Assembly (NCBI GenBank): GCA_022800525.1
Contig: JAAWQM010000008.1
Span: 1 to 63,341 of the forward strand
Source of the DNA: Oscillospiraceae bacterium
GTDB taxonomy: Bacteria; Bacillota; Clostridia; Oscillospirales; Oscillospiraceae
Direction: 5' to 3'
Length of the DNA: 63,341 nucleotides
In this document: positions 33,206 through 42,025 of the stretch, piece after piece
How the letters are laid out: every line of letters begins with the position of its first letter
Position numbering within the stretch: the stretch's first letter is position 1
Program-made: the position numbers and the translations under genes
Notes under the pieces: model-generated
Databases searched by the model: none
What the model was told of the DNA's origin: nothing
What the model saw: the letters and a program-made list of their open reading frames with translations, nothing else

Positions 33206-34468
33206 TCACAGCACAGCCCGGACGGCATAGCAGCGATCATCCCCCTTGTATGCCAGTATATCACGCAGAAGCGTCAGCCACTCGCTGGCATAATAATGTA
33301 CCTTATGCTCCCGGTCATATTCCGCGGCTGAATGCAGTCCTTTGGCTTCGCAGACCTGCTGGAACTTCTCAAACGCCTCACAAAGCAGATTCTGCGCTTC
33401 CGTATGGGCCTTCCGGACTTCCTTATTCTGCCGGTTGGCGGGATAGTCCAGTATAAACAGGGCCTGGTAAACCAGCCAGTCCACCTCAATGGCGTCTCTA
33501 TTGTAAAACTCTGACAGGCCGGGCCGGTCCCCCCGCCGGTCAACCGGCGGATACCTGTCTAAGCCGCTTTCGAAGCTGTGCTGGCTGTCGTACTTGAATT
33601 CCCATTCTTCCTTTATGCGCAGACAGCACTTTTTGAACTTCTTCCCGCTGCCGCAGGGGCATGGATCATTTCTTCCCACATCCCAGCTCAATATTTCGCT
33701 GATATGTGGTTCGCTGGTCGCGCCGCTCTCGAAGCAGGCCCATTTCTCCAATTCCTCCGCTGTATTTGAGATCAGGCGCACATGCTCCGCATATTTGGTT
33801 TCATTGTAGAGGTAATCGAAAAAACGGTCAAAATCACCCAAACGCATCCTGTCAATCTTTTTCAGACGGTACGCTTCCCGGACGTCCTCCGCCAATTCAT
33901 AAAAATCGCTGTCCGCAATCAGGTTTGCCAGCGCACCGCCGAAAATCGCTTCATCATCGCCCTCCCCCAGCGAGGCCAGATGTTCACGAAGGAGTGAGAT
34001 CAGCTCTTCTCTCGGTAAGCGGCCGTCCCGGAAGAGTCCAAGCATAAAATTCAGAACCTCTTCTCTGGCGAACGGGTACAGATTGCGGTTGGACAGAATT
34101 TCCTTCGCCCCGGACAAGTCCCCATTATAGGTGCTGTAAAGGATGCTTCCCATGTGGGAGAGCTCATCTCCCAGCACAAGGTCCAAGTCGTCGCTGTCCA
34201 GCGTCAGCAGCCGAAGCAGCTTCGGAAAAGCCTGCTGCTCCCGCAGCTCAGCCAGCAGGAAAATTGCGTATGCGGCCAGCTCATAGGCGGGGATGTCACA
34301 GACGCCCTCCCCCTCCGACAGTACCTTCTCATATACCATATCCAACGACTCCAGCAGGATGGGCGTGATCTCTTCCTTATGCCGGACCGCTTCCGCAAGG
34401 GCCTCTTTGGGGACAGGCAGGTCATCTCCGAATATGGATAGCTCTTCTAAGATTTCTTTGAGTTCCAT
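33206..34468 (-). CDS. DUF1186/SEC-C zinc-motif protein
   Basis: This 420-residue protein is largely helical and contains a SEC-C zinc motif, [13 protein letters not shown], at about residues 267-279. The N-terminal HEAT-like region resembles DUF1186 proteins. SEC-C motifs bind zinc and often mediate contacts with SecB or ribosome-associated targets; a specific role cannot be assigned. The ATG at 34468 has AAGGAG about 12 nt upstream; an in-frame TTG at 34489 is rejected as too early. Confidence 0.8.
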   Translation of the reverse strand: MELKEILEELSIFGDDLPVPKEALAEAVRHKEEITPILLESLDMVYEKVLSEGEGVCDIPAYELAAYAIFLLAELREQQAFPKLLRLLTLDSDDLDLVLGDELSHMGSILYSTYNGDLSGAKEILSNRNLYPFAREEVLNFMLGLFRDGRLPREELISLLREHLASLGEGDDEAIFGGALANLIADSDFYELAEDVREAYRLKKIDRMRLGDFDRFFDYLYNETKYAEHVRLISNTAEELEKWACFESGATSEPHISEILSWDVGRNDPCPCGSGKKFKKCCLRIKEEWEFKYDSQHSFESGLDRYPPVDRRGDRPGLSEFYNRDAIEVDWLVYQALFILDYPANRQNKEVRKAHTEAQNLLCEAFEKFQQVCEAKGLHSAAEYDREHKVHYYASEWLTLLRDILAYKGDDRCYAVRAVL

Positions 34469-34699
34469 GGCAGTTGATTCTCCTTGCAATCCATCAGAAT
34501 ACCTTCATTTTATCAGATAATTCTCCTGATTACAATTCTCTTCTTCGCATTTTGTCATAAAGTGCGTCCGCTGCGGCAGGGAAATCAAATTTCACGGCAT
34601 GAGATTTGCGGAGGCGCACAATGTGCGCCCCTGCACGGATTCCGCTGTTCAGAAATTGCGCGTTGGAAATTGATTTCCGCGACACAGCAATTCTGCCTG
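34469..34699. repeat. REP/MITE-like imperfect palindrome in the rubrerythrin upstream region
   Basis: Outer arms GGAAATCAAATTTC (34580-34593) and GAAATTGATTTCC (34666-34678) are near-complementary, and the interior holds a GGCGCACA-A-TGTGCGCC hairpin (34613-34629). The whole could fold as one long imperfect stem. Its size and terminal inverted repeats resemble a short non-autonomous repeat; no second copy was recognised in the window. Confidence 0.4.
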
Positions 34700-34728
34700 T
34701 TGCAGCTCTTCCATTTTTAGTATATAGT
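34700..34728 (+). promoter_or_regulatory. Promoter of rubrerythrin
   Basis: TTGCAG, 17-bp spacer and TATAGT, 72 bp before the ATG. No PerR-type operator is evident. Confidence 0.65.
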
Positions 34729-34800
34729 AGAGCCGTACTCGGAATTGTCTGATCCACACAAAATTTATCATCCAAACAACTTATGGGAGGTATTATCACC

Positions 34801-35361
34801 ATGGAACTGAAAAACACCAAAACGGCGGAAAATCTCCAGAAAGCCTTGGCCGGGGAATCGATTGCCCGCAATAAATATACTTATTTTGCGGCGGCGGCCC
34901 GCGCGAACGGAGACGCTGAAATTGCGGAGGCCTTTGAGCGTATGGCCAAAAATGAGATGATGCACGCTAAATTCTGGTTTGAGCAGCTTTACGGCAAGCC
35001 CGATGATACCCGGGAATGTCTGCTGCAGGCTGCCCAGGGCGAATACAGCGAATGGCACAGCATGTATCCGGAATTTGCCCGGCAGGCCCGCGAGGAGGGG
35101 CTGGAGGAGCTGGCCGTCATGTTTGAAAAGGTCGCCGCGATTGAGCGCAGCCATGAGAACGCTTTCATGGTGCTCCTGGCAAAAATGGGCCAGAAGCCAG
35201 AGGCTTCCGTTCAGCAGACTTCCGCCCAGCCCCCTGTTCAGAAGCAGAAAAAGGAGGGCTATCGCTGCCAGTTCTGCGGCGCGGTCTTTCAAGCCCGTCC
35301 CGACGTGTGCGACACCTGTGGGGCAATCGGCGCCTTTGATTATATAGAGTACTACGAATAA
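34801..35361 (+). CDS. rbr: Rubrerythrin
   Basis: The 186-residue protein has an N-terminal ferritin-like diiron domain with glutamates and His in AGESIARNKYTYFA, AFERMAKNEMMHAKF, EEGLEELAVMFEKV and AAIERSHENAF, and a C-terminal rubredoxin Fe(Cys)4 domain (YRCQFCGAVF... CDTCGA). It reduces hydrogen peroxide in anaerobes. GGGAGG lies 11 nt upstream of the ATG at 34801. It is a single-gene unit with its own terminator. Confidence 0.95.
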   Translation: MELKNTKTAENLQKALAGESIARNKYTYFAAAARANGDAEIAEAFERMAKNEMMHAKFWFEQLYGKPDDTRECLLQAAQGEYSEWHSMYPEFARQAREEGLEELAVMFEKVAAIERSHENAFMVLLAKMGQKPEASVQQTSAQPPVQKQKKEGYRCQFCGAVFQARPDVCDTCGAIGAFDYIEYYE

Positions 35362-35426
35362 TGGCTGGCATTCCCTGAAGGAACCGCTCCCGTCAAGAGG
35401 GCAGAGAAAAAGCCAAAAATTTTCCC

Positions 35427-35452
35427 GGCCAGCAGCAAGAAGACTGCTGGCC
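35427..35452 (+). terminator. Terminator after rubrerythrin
   Basis: 9-bp stem GGCCAGCAG/CTGCTGGCC, followed by GTTTCTGCCC. The T-run is weak. Confidence 0.6.
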
Positions 35453-35621
35453 GTTTCTGCCCTTGCCCTGTTTTGAACCTGTTATCCTCTGGTCAAAACT
35501 TGTTCACTCACTCAGGAATCCTGCGTCCAGCCTGATTTTGTCCTGGAATACAGCGCAGAGTTGCTCGTGTATGGGCAACTCTGCCCCTGTTTTGTACCCA
35601 GGCATAGGAGGTGCAATGCAC

Positions 35622-37526
35622 ATGTTTGAATTTTTTGTGGACAAAAACAGGTTGACCATGCAGCGGAAGGAGCCTGTTACCAGCGGCAGCGTCAATACAT
35701 ACCGGGTCCGGTTCCTGTTCTCCCGGGACTGGGAGGGCCTTACGCGTACGGCGGTATTCAAGGGCGGCGGGGAGACGCGGTCGGTGCTGCTGGATGAAGC
35801 GGGCGAGTGCGCCATCCCGTGGGAGGTACTGCAAAAGCCGTTGGGATTGCTGGAGGCCGGGGTATATGGAACCTGCGGCGGCAGGACCGCGCTGCCTACC
35901 GTCTGGGCGAGCCTGGGGATCATTCTTCCAGGGGCCGTACCGGGCGAGGAAACCCAGCCGCCTACGCCGGATGCCTACCAGCAGATCCTGGCGCAGACGC
36001 AGGAGGCCTGGGAGGGCGCCGCCCAAAGCGCGGCGGAGGCCGCGCGTCTGGCCCAGGACGCGGACATGGCATCCAAAGCGGCGGCGCAGTCCGTTCAGCA
36101 GCTCCAGGCTGTGCAGGAGGCGTCCGAGGCTGCGGCCCGGACCGCCGCCGCCGCCCGGACCGCTGCGGAATCGGCGGCGGCGCAGGCGGCGGACTGCGCA
36201 CAGGCGGCCTCCGGCGCGGCGGACAGCGCACAGGCCGCGTCGGAGGCGGCGGCGCAAAGGGCGGAGCAGGCGGCGGCGCTGACCGCCCGAATGCCCGTCA
36301 TCCGGGACGGCGTGTGGTGGGTCTATGACCCAGAGCAGGGGGAATATGTCAGCGGCGGACAGCCAGCCCAGGGCGAAAAGGGCGACGTTGGGGAAACCGG
36401 TCCAGCCGGTAAAACCGGAGAGCGGGGCGAACGCGGCGAAACCGGCGCAGTGCCGGAGCTTGCTATCGGTGATGTGGCGACGCTGCCCGCCGGGGAGTCC
36501 GCCGCCGCCGCAATCACTGGTACGCCGGAACACCCGGTGCTGCATCTCAGCCTTCCGGAGGGAAGACCGGGGAACAACGCGGTCATTGACCCCACGCTGT
36601 CACGTCCCGGCGAAGCGGCGGACGCCGCGTCTGTGGGAATCGCCGTGGCCGGAAGGGCGGGCGCGGTTTTCGACGCCTGCGGCCCGTCGCCGGTGGTGGC
36701 TGTGGACATGGCGGAGCCTGACACGCCCCTCCAGCCAGTCAGCGAGATCAAGCCGGTCCAGGCGGGCAATACGAAGAATTCCCTCCATCCGGCAGGCTGG
36801 GACGGTGTGGAGCTGAGGGTGAGCGGAAAGAATCTGGTGGATGAAAAGGAAATGCTGAATCCTGATAATTGGCTGCTGATACCGTCGGCGCTGTTTTATT
36901 ACCGCCTTCCCTGCAAGGAAAACAAAACCTACACGATCTCCATCGGCAAAGATATCGGACTTGATGAGATCGGGGTGGATTTTGTACTTGCCCTGGCCAC
37001 TTATGACGGCGGCTCATATGCGCTGAAGCGGACCCTGCTGATTGTGCAGCACGCTTCGGACAGGCATGAATATAACCCGACGTTCACCTTTACCGCCGAG
37101 CCGGGAACCGCGTATTTCCTGCGGGCGCTCAGTATTACGGACCCGCCGGTGCATTCCGCTCTGGCCAGTGTTGTGCGCACGCTTCAGCTGGAGCTTGGCG
37201 GCCAGGCGACGGAATATGAGCCCTATCGCGGAGGCGTATACACTGCGGCGTTCCCGGAAACCGTCTGCGGCGGGACCTATGACTGGGCCAAGGGCGTGCT
37301 GACGGTCACGCACGAAATGACGGAGCTGGCAATCTCTCCTCTCCAGGAGCCCCGGACGCTCCAGCTCACGCCCCAGAGAAGCCTCGCCGTCTCCGGAGAC
37401 AACATCATTTTCAGCGATACCGGCGATACGTCTGTCACCTTCCAGGCGGATTTGAAGAAGTACGTGGACCGAAGAATCAGCGAGGCGGTCAAGGCCGTTG
37501 CCGCCGTCCGGCAGGCGGAAGAATAA
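35622..37526 (+). CDS. Orphan phage-baseplate/tail-fibre-like protein with collagen-like segment
   Basis: The 634-residue protein begins with a domain seen at the N-terminus of clostridial phage baseplate (BppU-like) proteins (about 1-115, FLFSRDWEGLTRTAVFKGG), then an Ala-rich coiled-coil-like stretch (about 128-222), a WWVYDPEQGEYV motif, a collagen-like Gly-x-y run (about 251-276) and a C-terminal beta-rich region (about 330-634) suggestive of receptor or glycan binding. AGGAGGT lies 9 nt before ATG 35622, but only 3 nt from the ATG two codons earlier, so the second is used. No signal peptide and no other phage genes are nearby, so it may be a domesticated fibre or a prophage relic. Confidence 0.8.
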   Translation: MFEFFVDKNRLTMQRKEPVTSGSVNTYRVRFLFSRDWEGLTRTAVFKGGGETRSVLLDEAGECAIPWEVLQKPLGLLEAGVYGTCGGRTALPTVWASLGIILPGAVPGEETQPPTPDAYQQILAQTQEAWEGAAQSAAEAARLAQDADMASKAAAQSVQQLQAVQEASEAAARTAAAARTAAESAAAQAADCAQAASGAADSAQAASEAAAQRAEQAAALTARMPVIRDGVWWVYDPEQGEYVSGGQPAQGEKGDVGETGPAGKTGERGERGETGAVPELAIGDVATLPAGESAAAAITGTPEHPVLHLSLPEGRPGNNAVIDPTLSRPGEAADAASVGIAVAGRAGAVFDACGPSPVVAVDMAEPDTPLQPVSEIKPVQAGNTKNSLHPAGWDGVELRVSGKNLVDEKEMLNPDNWLLIPSALFYYRLPCKENKTYTISIGKDIGLDEIGVDFVLALATYDGGSYALKRTLLIVQHASDRHEYNPTFTFTAEPGTAYFLRALSITDPPVHSALASVVRTLQLELGGQATEYEPYRGGVYTAAFPETVCGGTYDWAKGVLTVTHEMTELAISPLQEPRTLQLTPQRSLAVSGDNIIFSDTGDTSVTFQADLKKYVDRRISEAVKAVAAVRQAEE

Positions 37527-37531
37527 CGAGG

Positions 37532-37573
37532 AACCCCGGCTTGTCAAAGCGATGCTTTGGCAGGCCGGGGTTT
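37532..37573 (+). terminator. Terminator after the fibre-like gene
   Basis: Nested stem AACCCCGGC/GCCGGGGTT with inner CAAAGC/GCTTTG, then TTTCGG, six bases after the stop codon. Confidence 0.75.
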
Positions 37574-37661
37574 CGGCTCTGTACGGCCCCGGCCGCGGAT
37601 CGCCGCTCCCGGGCTTCAGATCAATAAGTAAGATTTTGTCAAAAATAAGCGGTTCAATCGG

Positions 37662-37690
37662 TTGACAATAAAATGCACAAATGGTATAGT
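37662..37690 (+). promoter_or_regulatory. Promoter of the pilT-like gene and probably the glycan locus
   Basis: TTGACA, 17-bp spacer and TATAGT. About 95 nt of leader follow before the start codon; I compared it with the c-di-GMP-I consensus and found no match. Confidence 0.8.
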
Positions 37691-37790
37691 AGAGATGGCA
37701 TAATTATCCTGAGCGTATGCGGTACAGGCAGGCTGAGACCCCGGCATCAGGAAGATCGGGGGGCGCGGAGAGGGACATTTATCACAATAC

Positions 37791-38861
37791 ATGGAAAGCA
37801 TTCAGACCTATTTGAAGAAGGCTGTGGACAGCGATTGCTCCGATCTCTTCATTATCGCCGGCAAGGCCGTGTCCGTCCAAAAGGGCGGTGAACTCACGCC
37901 TCTTGAAGCCAGGGCGCTTACGCCGGAGGGGGCGTCCGCCCTGCTCCGGGAGCTGTACCGCCTGGCAAACCGCCCAACGGAGCGGTTTCTTATGGAGAAG
38001 GACGACGACTTCTCCCTGGCAATACCCGGGCTTGCCCGCTTCCGGGTCAACGCCTACCGGCAGAGGGGGTCCCGCGCGGCGGTCATCCGTATTGTAAATT
38101 TCGGCATTCCGGATTGGAGGCAGATGAATATTCCGCAGCCGGTCATGGACATCGCCGGTATGACGCATGGACTGGTTCTGGTGACCGGTCCCGCCGGCAG
38201 CGGCAAATCCACCACATTGGCCTGCATTCTGGATGCAATCAACTCCACGCGCAGCGCGCACATCATTACGATTGAGGACCCCATCGAGTATCTGCACAGA
38301 AACAAGAAGGGCGTTGTCAGCCAGCGGGAGCTGGATGTGGATACGGACAGCGGACTGACCGCGCTGCGGGCCAGCCTCCGTCAATCGCCCCAGGTCATTC
38401 TGATGGAGGAGCTGCGTGATCCGGACACTATCCAGACTGTTCTCTCAGCGGCGGAGACAGGGCGGCTGGTGATTTCGACGCTGTATACCATGGGCGCAGC
38501 CAGCGCGATCGACCGCGTGACCGGCAGCTTCCCGCCCGCGAAGCAGCCCCAGATCCGCGTCCAGCTCGCCCAGACGCTTCAGGCGGTCATATCCCAGCAG
38601 CTGCTGCCCGCCGCGGACGGCGGACAGGTTCCCGCCTTTGAGGTCATGCATGTGAACGGCGCTGTGCGCGCCATGATCCGGGAGGGCCGGACGGAGCAGA
38701 TTGATACGGTGCTCCAGAGTCTGGCGATGGATGGCATGACCAGCATGGACGAGGCTCTTCTGCGGCTATGGAAGGCCGGGCAGATTACAAAAGAAACCGC
38801 GCTGTGCGCCGCCATGAACGCGGAACAGCTTCAGAGGAAGAGCAGGCTGCACGTGACCTGA
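37791..38861 (+). CDS. pilT: PilT-like secretion/retraction ATPase with altered His box
   Basis: The 356-residue hexameric ATPase has Walker A TGPAGSGKSTT, Asp box TIEDPIEYLH and Walker B VILMEELRDPDT, matching the PilT branch of GspE/PilT. The His box, normally TLHTN, reads TLYTM, losing the conserved histidine. PilT retracts type IV pili, but no pilin, PilB or PilC gene is present in the window. It sits upstream of the glycan locus and could be its first gene; two palindromes separate it from cpsC. Confidence 0.85.
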   Translation: MESIQTYLKKAVDSDCSDLFIIAGKAVSVQKGGELTPLEARALTPEGASALLRELYRLANRPTERFLMEKDDDFSLAIPGLARFRVNAYRQRGSRAAVIRIVNFGIPDWRQMNIPQPVMDIAGMTHGLVLVTGPAGSGKSTTLACILDAINSTRSAHIITIEDPIEYLHRNKKGVVSQRELDVDTDSGLTALRASLRQSPQVILMEELRDPDTIQTVLSAAETGRLVISTLYTMGAASAIDRVTGSFPPAKQPQIRVQLAQTLQAVISQQLLPAADGGQVPAFEVMHVNGAVRAMIREGRTEQIDTVLQSLAMDGMTSMDEALLRLWKAGQITKETALCAAMNAEQLQRKSRLHVT

Positions 38862-38952
38862 CGCTTCCCGCCGGGGCGGCTCCGATTGACACAAAGGGCG
38901 AATGGGACAAGCATTCCGGCATCCTCCGGAGATTTTTTATCAGGAGGGAATC

Positions 38953-38995
38953 GGAAAGAGCGCGCTCTTTCCGCGTTTGCGGTACCGCAAACGCG
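38953..38995. repeat. Two back-to-back perfect palindromes
   Basis: 38953-38972 is a perfect 20-bp palindrome (GGAAAGAGCG/CGCTCTTTCC) and 38972-38995 a perfect palindrome of arm CGCGTTTGCGG around TA; they share one base. They lie between pilT and cpsC. In RNA they would form two adjacent loopless stems; in DNA they could be dimer-binding sites. Confidence 0.65.
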
Positions 38996-39039
38996 ATATG
39001 TCTGTCCGCCTGATATAAAAATGAAGCGAGGCGGGACCA

Positions 39040-39804
39040 ATGAGGGCGGACGCTCAGAAAGATGACTATATCGAGATCGACCTGCTCCGTCTGGCGAAGG
39101 CGCTGTGGCATCGGGGGTGGGCGGTCGTTCTGGCAATGCTTCTCTGCGGGGCGGCGGCATTTTCCTGCACATACTTCCTCATAACGCCCTTATACAAATC
39201 CAGCGCGCTGATGTACGTCAACAACAGCTCCTTCACTGTGGGCAGCACATCGGTCAGTCTGGCGGACCTGTCCGCTTCCAAGACGCTGGTTGACACCTAT
39301 ATCGTTATCCTGAAGACAAGGCTGACGCTCAACGAGGTGATTGAGCAGGCGGGGCTGGGCTGCTCCTACGAAGAGCTGCGGGATATGATCAGCGCCGCGC
39401 CTGTCAATTCCACCGAAATTTTTGAAATTACAGTCACCAGCCCCAGTCCGGCGGAGGCTGAGCGGATTGCCAATACAATCGTAAGAGTCCTTCCGGAGAA
39501 GATTTCCGAAATTATGGACGGCAGCTCTGTCCGCACTGTGGATTTCGCGGTACAGCCGTCCAGCAAAAGCTCCCCCAGCTTCACGAAGAACGTCGCCTTG
39601 GGGCTTGTTGCCGGTATGGTCCTCAGCTGCGGGGTGATCGTCCTGCTGGAGCTGCTGGATGAGCAGCTCCGGGACGAGGAGTATCTGACGCAGACCTATG
39701 ACCTGCCAGTGCTGGCGGCGGTTCCGGACCTGCTGAAGTCCGGGGAACCCTCCCGGTACGGCTATGGCGGCGATTACGCGGCGGCGTGGAGGGGGAAGAG
39801 TTAA
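39040..39804 (+). CDS. cpsC: Capsule chain-length regulator/kinase activator CpsC (Wzz family)
   Basis: The 254-residue membrane protein has an N-terminal helix (about 28-48), a Wzz extracytoplasmic domain (YKSSALMYVNNSS ... SLADLSASKTLVDTYIVIL) and a second helix (about 187-207) followed by a short cytosolic tail. It is the activator partner of the BY-kinase encoded 4 nt downstream and controls glycan chain length. Confidence 0.9.
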   Translation: MRADAQKDDYIEIDLLRLAKALWHRGWAVVLAMLLCGAAAFSCTYFLITPLYKSSALMYVNNSSFTVGSTSVSLADLSASKTLVDTYIVILKTRLTLNEVIEQAGLGCSYEELRDMISAAPVNSTEIFEITVTSPSPAEAERIANTIVRVLPEKISEIMDGSSVRTVDFAVQPSSKSSPSFTKNVALGLVAGMVLSCGVIVLLELLDEQLRDEEYLTQTYDLPVLAAVPDLLKSGEPSRYGYGGDYAAAWRGKS

Positions 39805-39808
39805 GGCC

Positions 39809-40516
39809 ATGGTGAGAAGCCAGAAAGGGCGCAAGAGGGCGCTGCTGCAAAATACGGAAAAGGCCATTTGCGGCAAGGAGCTCAGCTTTGCCGCCGCGGA
39901 GGCCTACAGGCTGTTGCGGACCAATATCCTGTTTGCGCTGCCTGACGAGCGGAAATGCAGAGTCGTCGGCGTGACCAGCGCCAGCAGCGACGAAGGGAAG
40001 AGCACAACGGCGCTGAATCTTTCCTATATGCTGGCGGAGGCCGGGGAGCGGGTGCTTCTGATCGAAGGGGATATGCGCCTGCCCACCATCTCCGGGCGGC
40101 TGGAGCTGCGGGCGTCGCCCGGGCTGTCCAACGTACTGGCCGGGCTCAGCGGAGTCAGGGAGGCCCTGCAGGATTCAGGACTCCACAAGCGTCTTCAAAT
40201 CATCAGTTCAGGCGATATTCCACCGAACCCTTCGGAACTGCTCGGCGGAAAAGCGGCCGGCATTCTGGTCGAAGTTCTCTCTGGGGACTTCGATTTTATC
40301 GTATTTGATCTGCCTCCGGTCACTGAGGTGGCGGACGCGCTGGTGGCGTCACGGCTGACCGACGGCATGATCGTGGTCGTGCGGCAGGACTACACAAACC
40401 GCCGCGCCCTGGCGGACACGATGCGGCAGCTTAACTATGTTGACGCGAAGGTCCTGGGCTTTGTCATGACCCGCGCCGGCGGAGGCAAGGGGAGAAAGTA
40501 TTATTCCCGCGTATAA
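39809..40516 (+). CDS. cpsD: Bacterial tyrosine kinase CpsD (BY-kinase)
   Basis: The 235-residue P-loop kinase has Walker A SASSDEGKSTTALNLSYMLA, Walker A' VLLIEGDMRLP and Walker B FIVFDLPPV. The C-terminus ends with only a YY pair (GRKYYSRV), whereas most CpsD proteins carry a cluster of four or more tyrosines. The start at ATG 39809 follows cpsC by 4 nt; an upstream Met lies inside cpsC. It should phosphorylate itself and glycan enzymes. Confidence 0.9.
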   Translation: MVRSQKGRKRALLQNTEKAICGKELSFAAAEAYRLLRTNILFALPDERKCRVVGVTSASSDEGKSTTALNLSYMLAEAGERVLLIEGDMRLPTISGRLELRASPGLSNVLAGLSGVREALQDSGLHKRLQIISSGDIPPNPSELLGGKAAGILVEVLSGDFDFIVFDLPPVTEVADALVASRLTDGMIVVVRQDYTNRRALADTMRQLNYVDAKVLGFVMTRAGGGKGRKYYSRV

Positions 40517-40575
40517 AATTCGGAAATAATACAATTTGACATGAGCCGCTTTGCCCGCCGCAAGAGGAAAAAGCC

Positions 40576-41271
40576 GTGATTGATTTTCATTCTCATGTGC
40601 TGCCTGGGATCGACGACGGCAGCAGAAGCGTGGAGGAAAGCCGGAGGATGCTGGCCGCCTCCGCCGGACAGGGCATTACGCACATGGCCGCAACGCCCCA
40701 TTTCTATCCCACGGAAAACAGTCCGGAGCAGTTCCTGGCCCGCCGCGGTCAGGCTGCCGCCCGGCTGCGGGCTGTTTGGCAGCCGGAATTTCCCAGACTG
40801 TTGATGGGAGCGGAGGTCTGCTACTTCGACGGAATCAGCCGGAGCGGAGGCCTGGAGGCGCTGCGCATAGAGGGAACCTCCCTGCTTTTATTGGAAATGC
40901 CCGTTCAGACCTGGTCCGATCGGATGGCGGCGGAGATCAAAGCCCTCCACAGCCGCCCGGGCTTTACGGTCCTGCTGGCGCATATTGAGCGGTACCTCCG
41001 TCTCCAGCGGGGAGCGGTGTGGGACGGCTTGCTGGCGGCGGGCGTCCTGATGCAGAGCAACGCCTCCTTCTTCCTGCGCTGGAGCACGAGACGCAGGGCG
41101 GTACATATGCTTGAGGCCGGACGGATCCATCTGCTGGGCTCCGATTGCCACAACATGGCGGACCGCGCCCCGCGCATGGGAGGCGCGCTGGCGGTCATCG
41201 GGGAAAAAAGGCGGCGGCTGGTGGAGGGCAGATGCCGGACGCTGCTGGAGCTGGAGGAGGAGGTCCGTTGA
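40576..41271 (+). CDS. cpsB: CpsB/YwqE-type PHP tyrosine phosphatase
   Basis: The 231-residue protein has all PHP metal motifs: DFHSHVLPGIDDG, ATPHFYP, GAEV, LAHIERY and GSDCHN. It removes phosphate from CpsD and its targets. The start codon is GTG with AGAGGA 7 nt upstream. Its stop overlaps the TTG start of the following sortase-like gene. Confidence 0.92.
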   Translation: MIDFHSHVLPGIDDGSRSVEESRRMLAASAGQGITHMAATPHFYPTENSPEQFLARRGQAAARLRAVWQPEFPRLLMGAEVCYFDGISRSGGLEALRIEGTSLLLLEMPVQTWSDRMAAEIKALHSRPGFTVLLAHIERYLRLQRGAVWDGLLAAGVLMQSNASFFLRWSTRRRAVHMLEAGRIHLLGSDCHNMADRAPRMGGALAVIGEKRRRLVEGRCRTLLELEEEVR

Positions 41272-41993
41272 AAAAGAAGCGTCAGGCCGGCGCCGCCGCC
41301 ATCGCCCTGCTGTGCGCCCTGTGCGCGGCAGCCCTGCTTTGGCCGGAGGGGATCTGGGTCATTGAGGAGGCAAGAGCCGCCGTGGAGAGCGCTCCGCCGG
41401 ACGGGGCCGGAGGCTATGTCTGCCCGGTGGATTTTGCCGCGTTACAGAATGTGAACAAGGACATCTACGCCTGGCTGTATATTCCCGGCGCGGGGATCAA
41501 CGAGCCCTTGGTACAAAGGGAAGATGACAGCTATTACTATCTGACCCACAACAGCGCCGGCAGGGAGGAGGCGTCAGGCGCGCTTTTTACGGAGAGCGCG
41601 TATAACAGCAGGGACTTTTCTGACCCTGCCACTGTCATATATGGAAAAAATACGGCGCGGAAGCGGCTGTTCGCGGAGCTTCAGGCGGCGTATTCCTCCG
41701 CAGAGGGACTGGAGGAATACGCCGAGATCATCATTTATCTGCCGGAGGAGGAGCTCCGCTATCAGGTCTTTGCCGCCGCGCCCTTCCGGAGCTACCACCT
41801 GCTGCACTATTTCAACTTCAGCAATGAAGACCGCCGCCGGGTTTTTTTGCAGGCTGTGGATTCCGTCAGGACCGTGGACGCAAACTGGAACGAGGCCGTC
41901 GGCGTCGCGCCGGGGGATTCCCTGCTGATTCTCTCCACAACCCGGTCCGGCAATTCCGCCATGAGCTATCTTGTCCTCGCAAGGAGGGCTTGA
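41268..41993 (+). CDS. Degenerate class B sortase-like protein (catalytic His and Cys replaced)
   Basis: The 241-residue protein has an N-terminal membrane anchor (about 8-24) and a sortase-B fold (DIYAWLYIPGAGINEPLVQ, YYYLTHN, SGALFTES, NSRDFSDPATVIYG). The catalytic histidine of VIYGHN is lysine (K127) and the cysteine of LSTC is threonine (T225); arginines at 239-240 remain. The codons (AAA, ACA) lie in an intact frame, so it is a full-length but presumably inactive paralogue. The TTG start at 41268 overlaps the cpsB stop, with GGAGG just upstream. Its role may be structural or substrate-binding in the glycan locus. Confidence 0.85.
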   Translation: MKKKRQAGAAAIALLCALCAAALLWPEGIWVIEEARAAVESAPPDGAGGYVCPVDFAALQNVNKDIYAWLYIPGAGINEPLVQREDDSYYYLTHNSAGREEASGALFTESAYNSRDFSDPATVIYGKNTARKRLFAELQAAYSSAEGLEEYAEIIIYLPEEELRYQVFAAAPFRSYHLLHYFNFSNEDRRRVFLQAVDSVRTVDANWNEAVGVAPGDSLLILSTTRSGNSAMSYLVLARRA

Positions 41994-42025
41994 GATAGGA
42001 GCTTTTGTAGAAAGGAGGAACCCGA

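Noticed and set aside
37697-37790. c-di-GMP riboswitch before pilT
   Set aside because: Leader is structured but lacks the conserved core sequences of class I or II.
41268-41993. Active sortase B annotation
   Set aside because: Catalytic His and Cys are replaced in an otherwise well-aligned domain.
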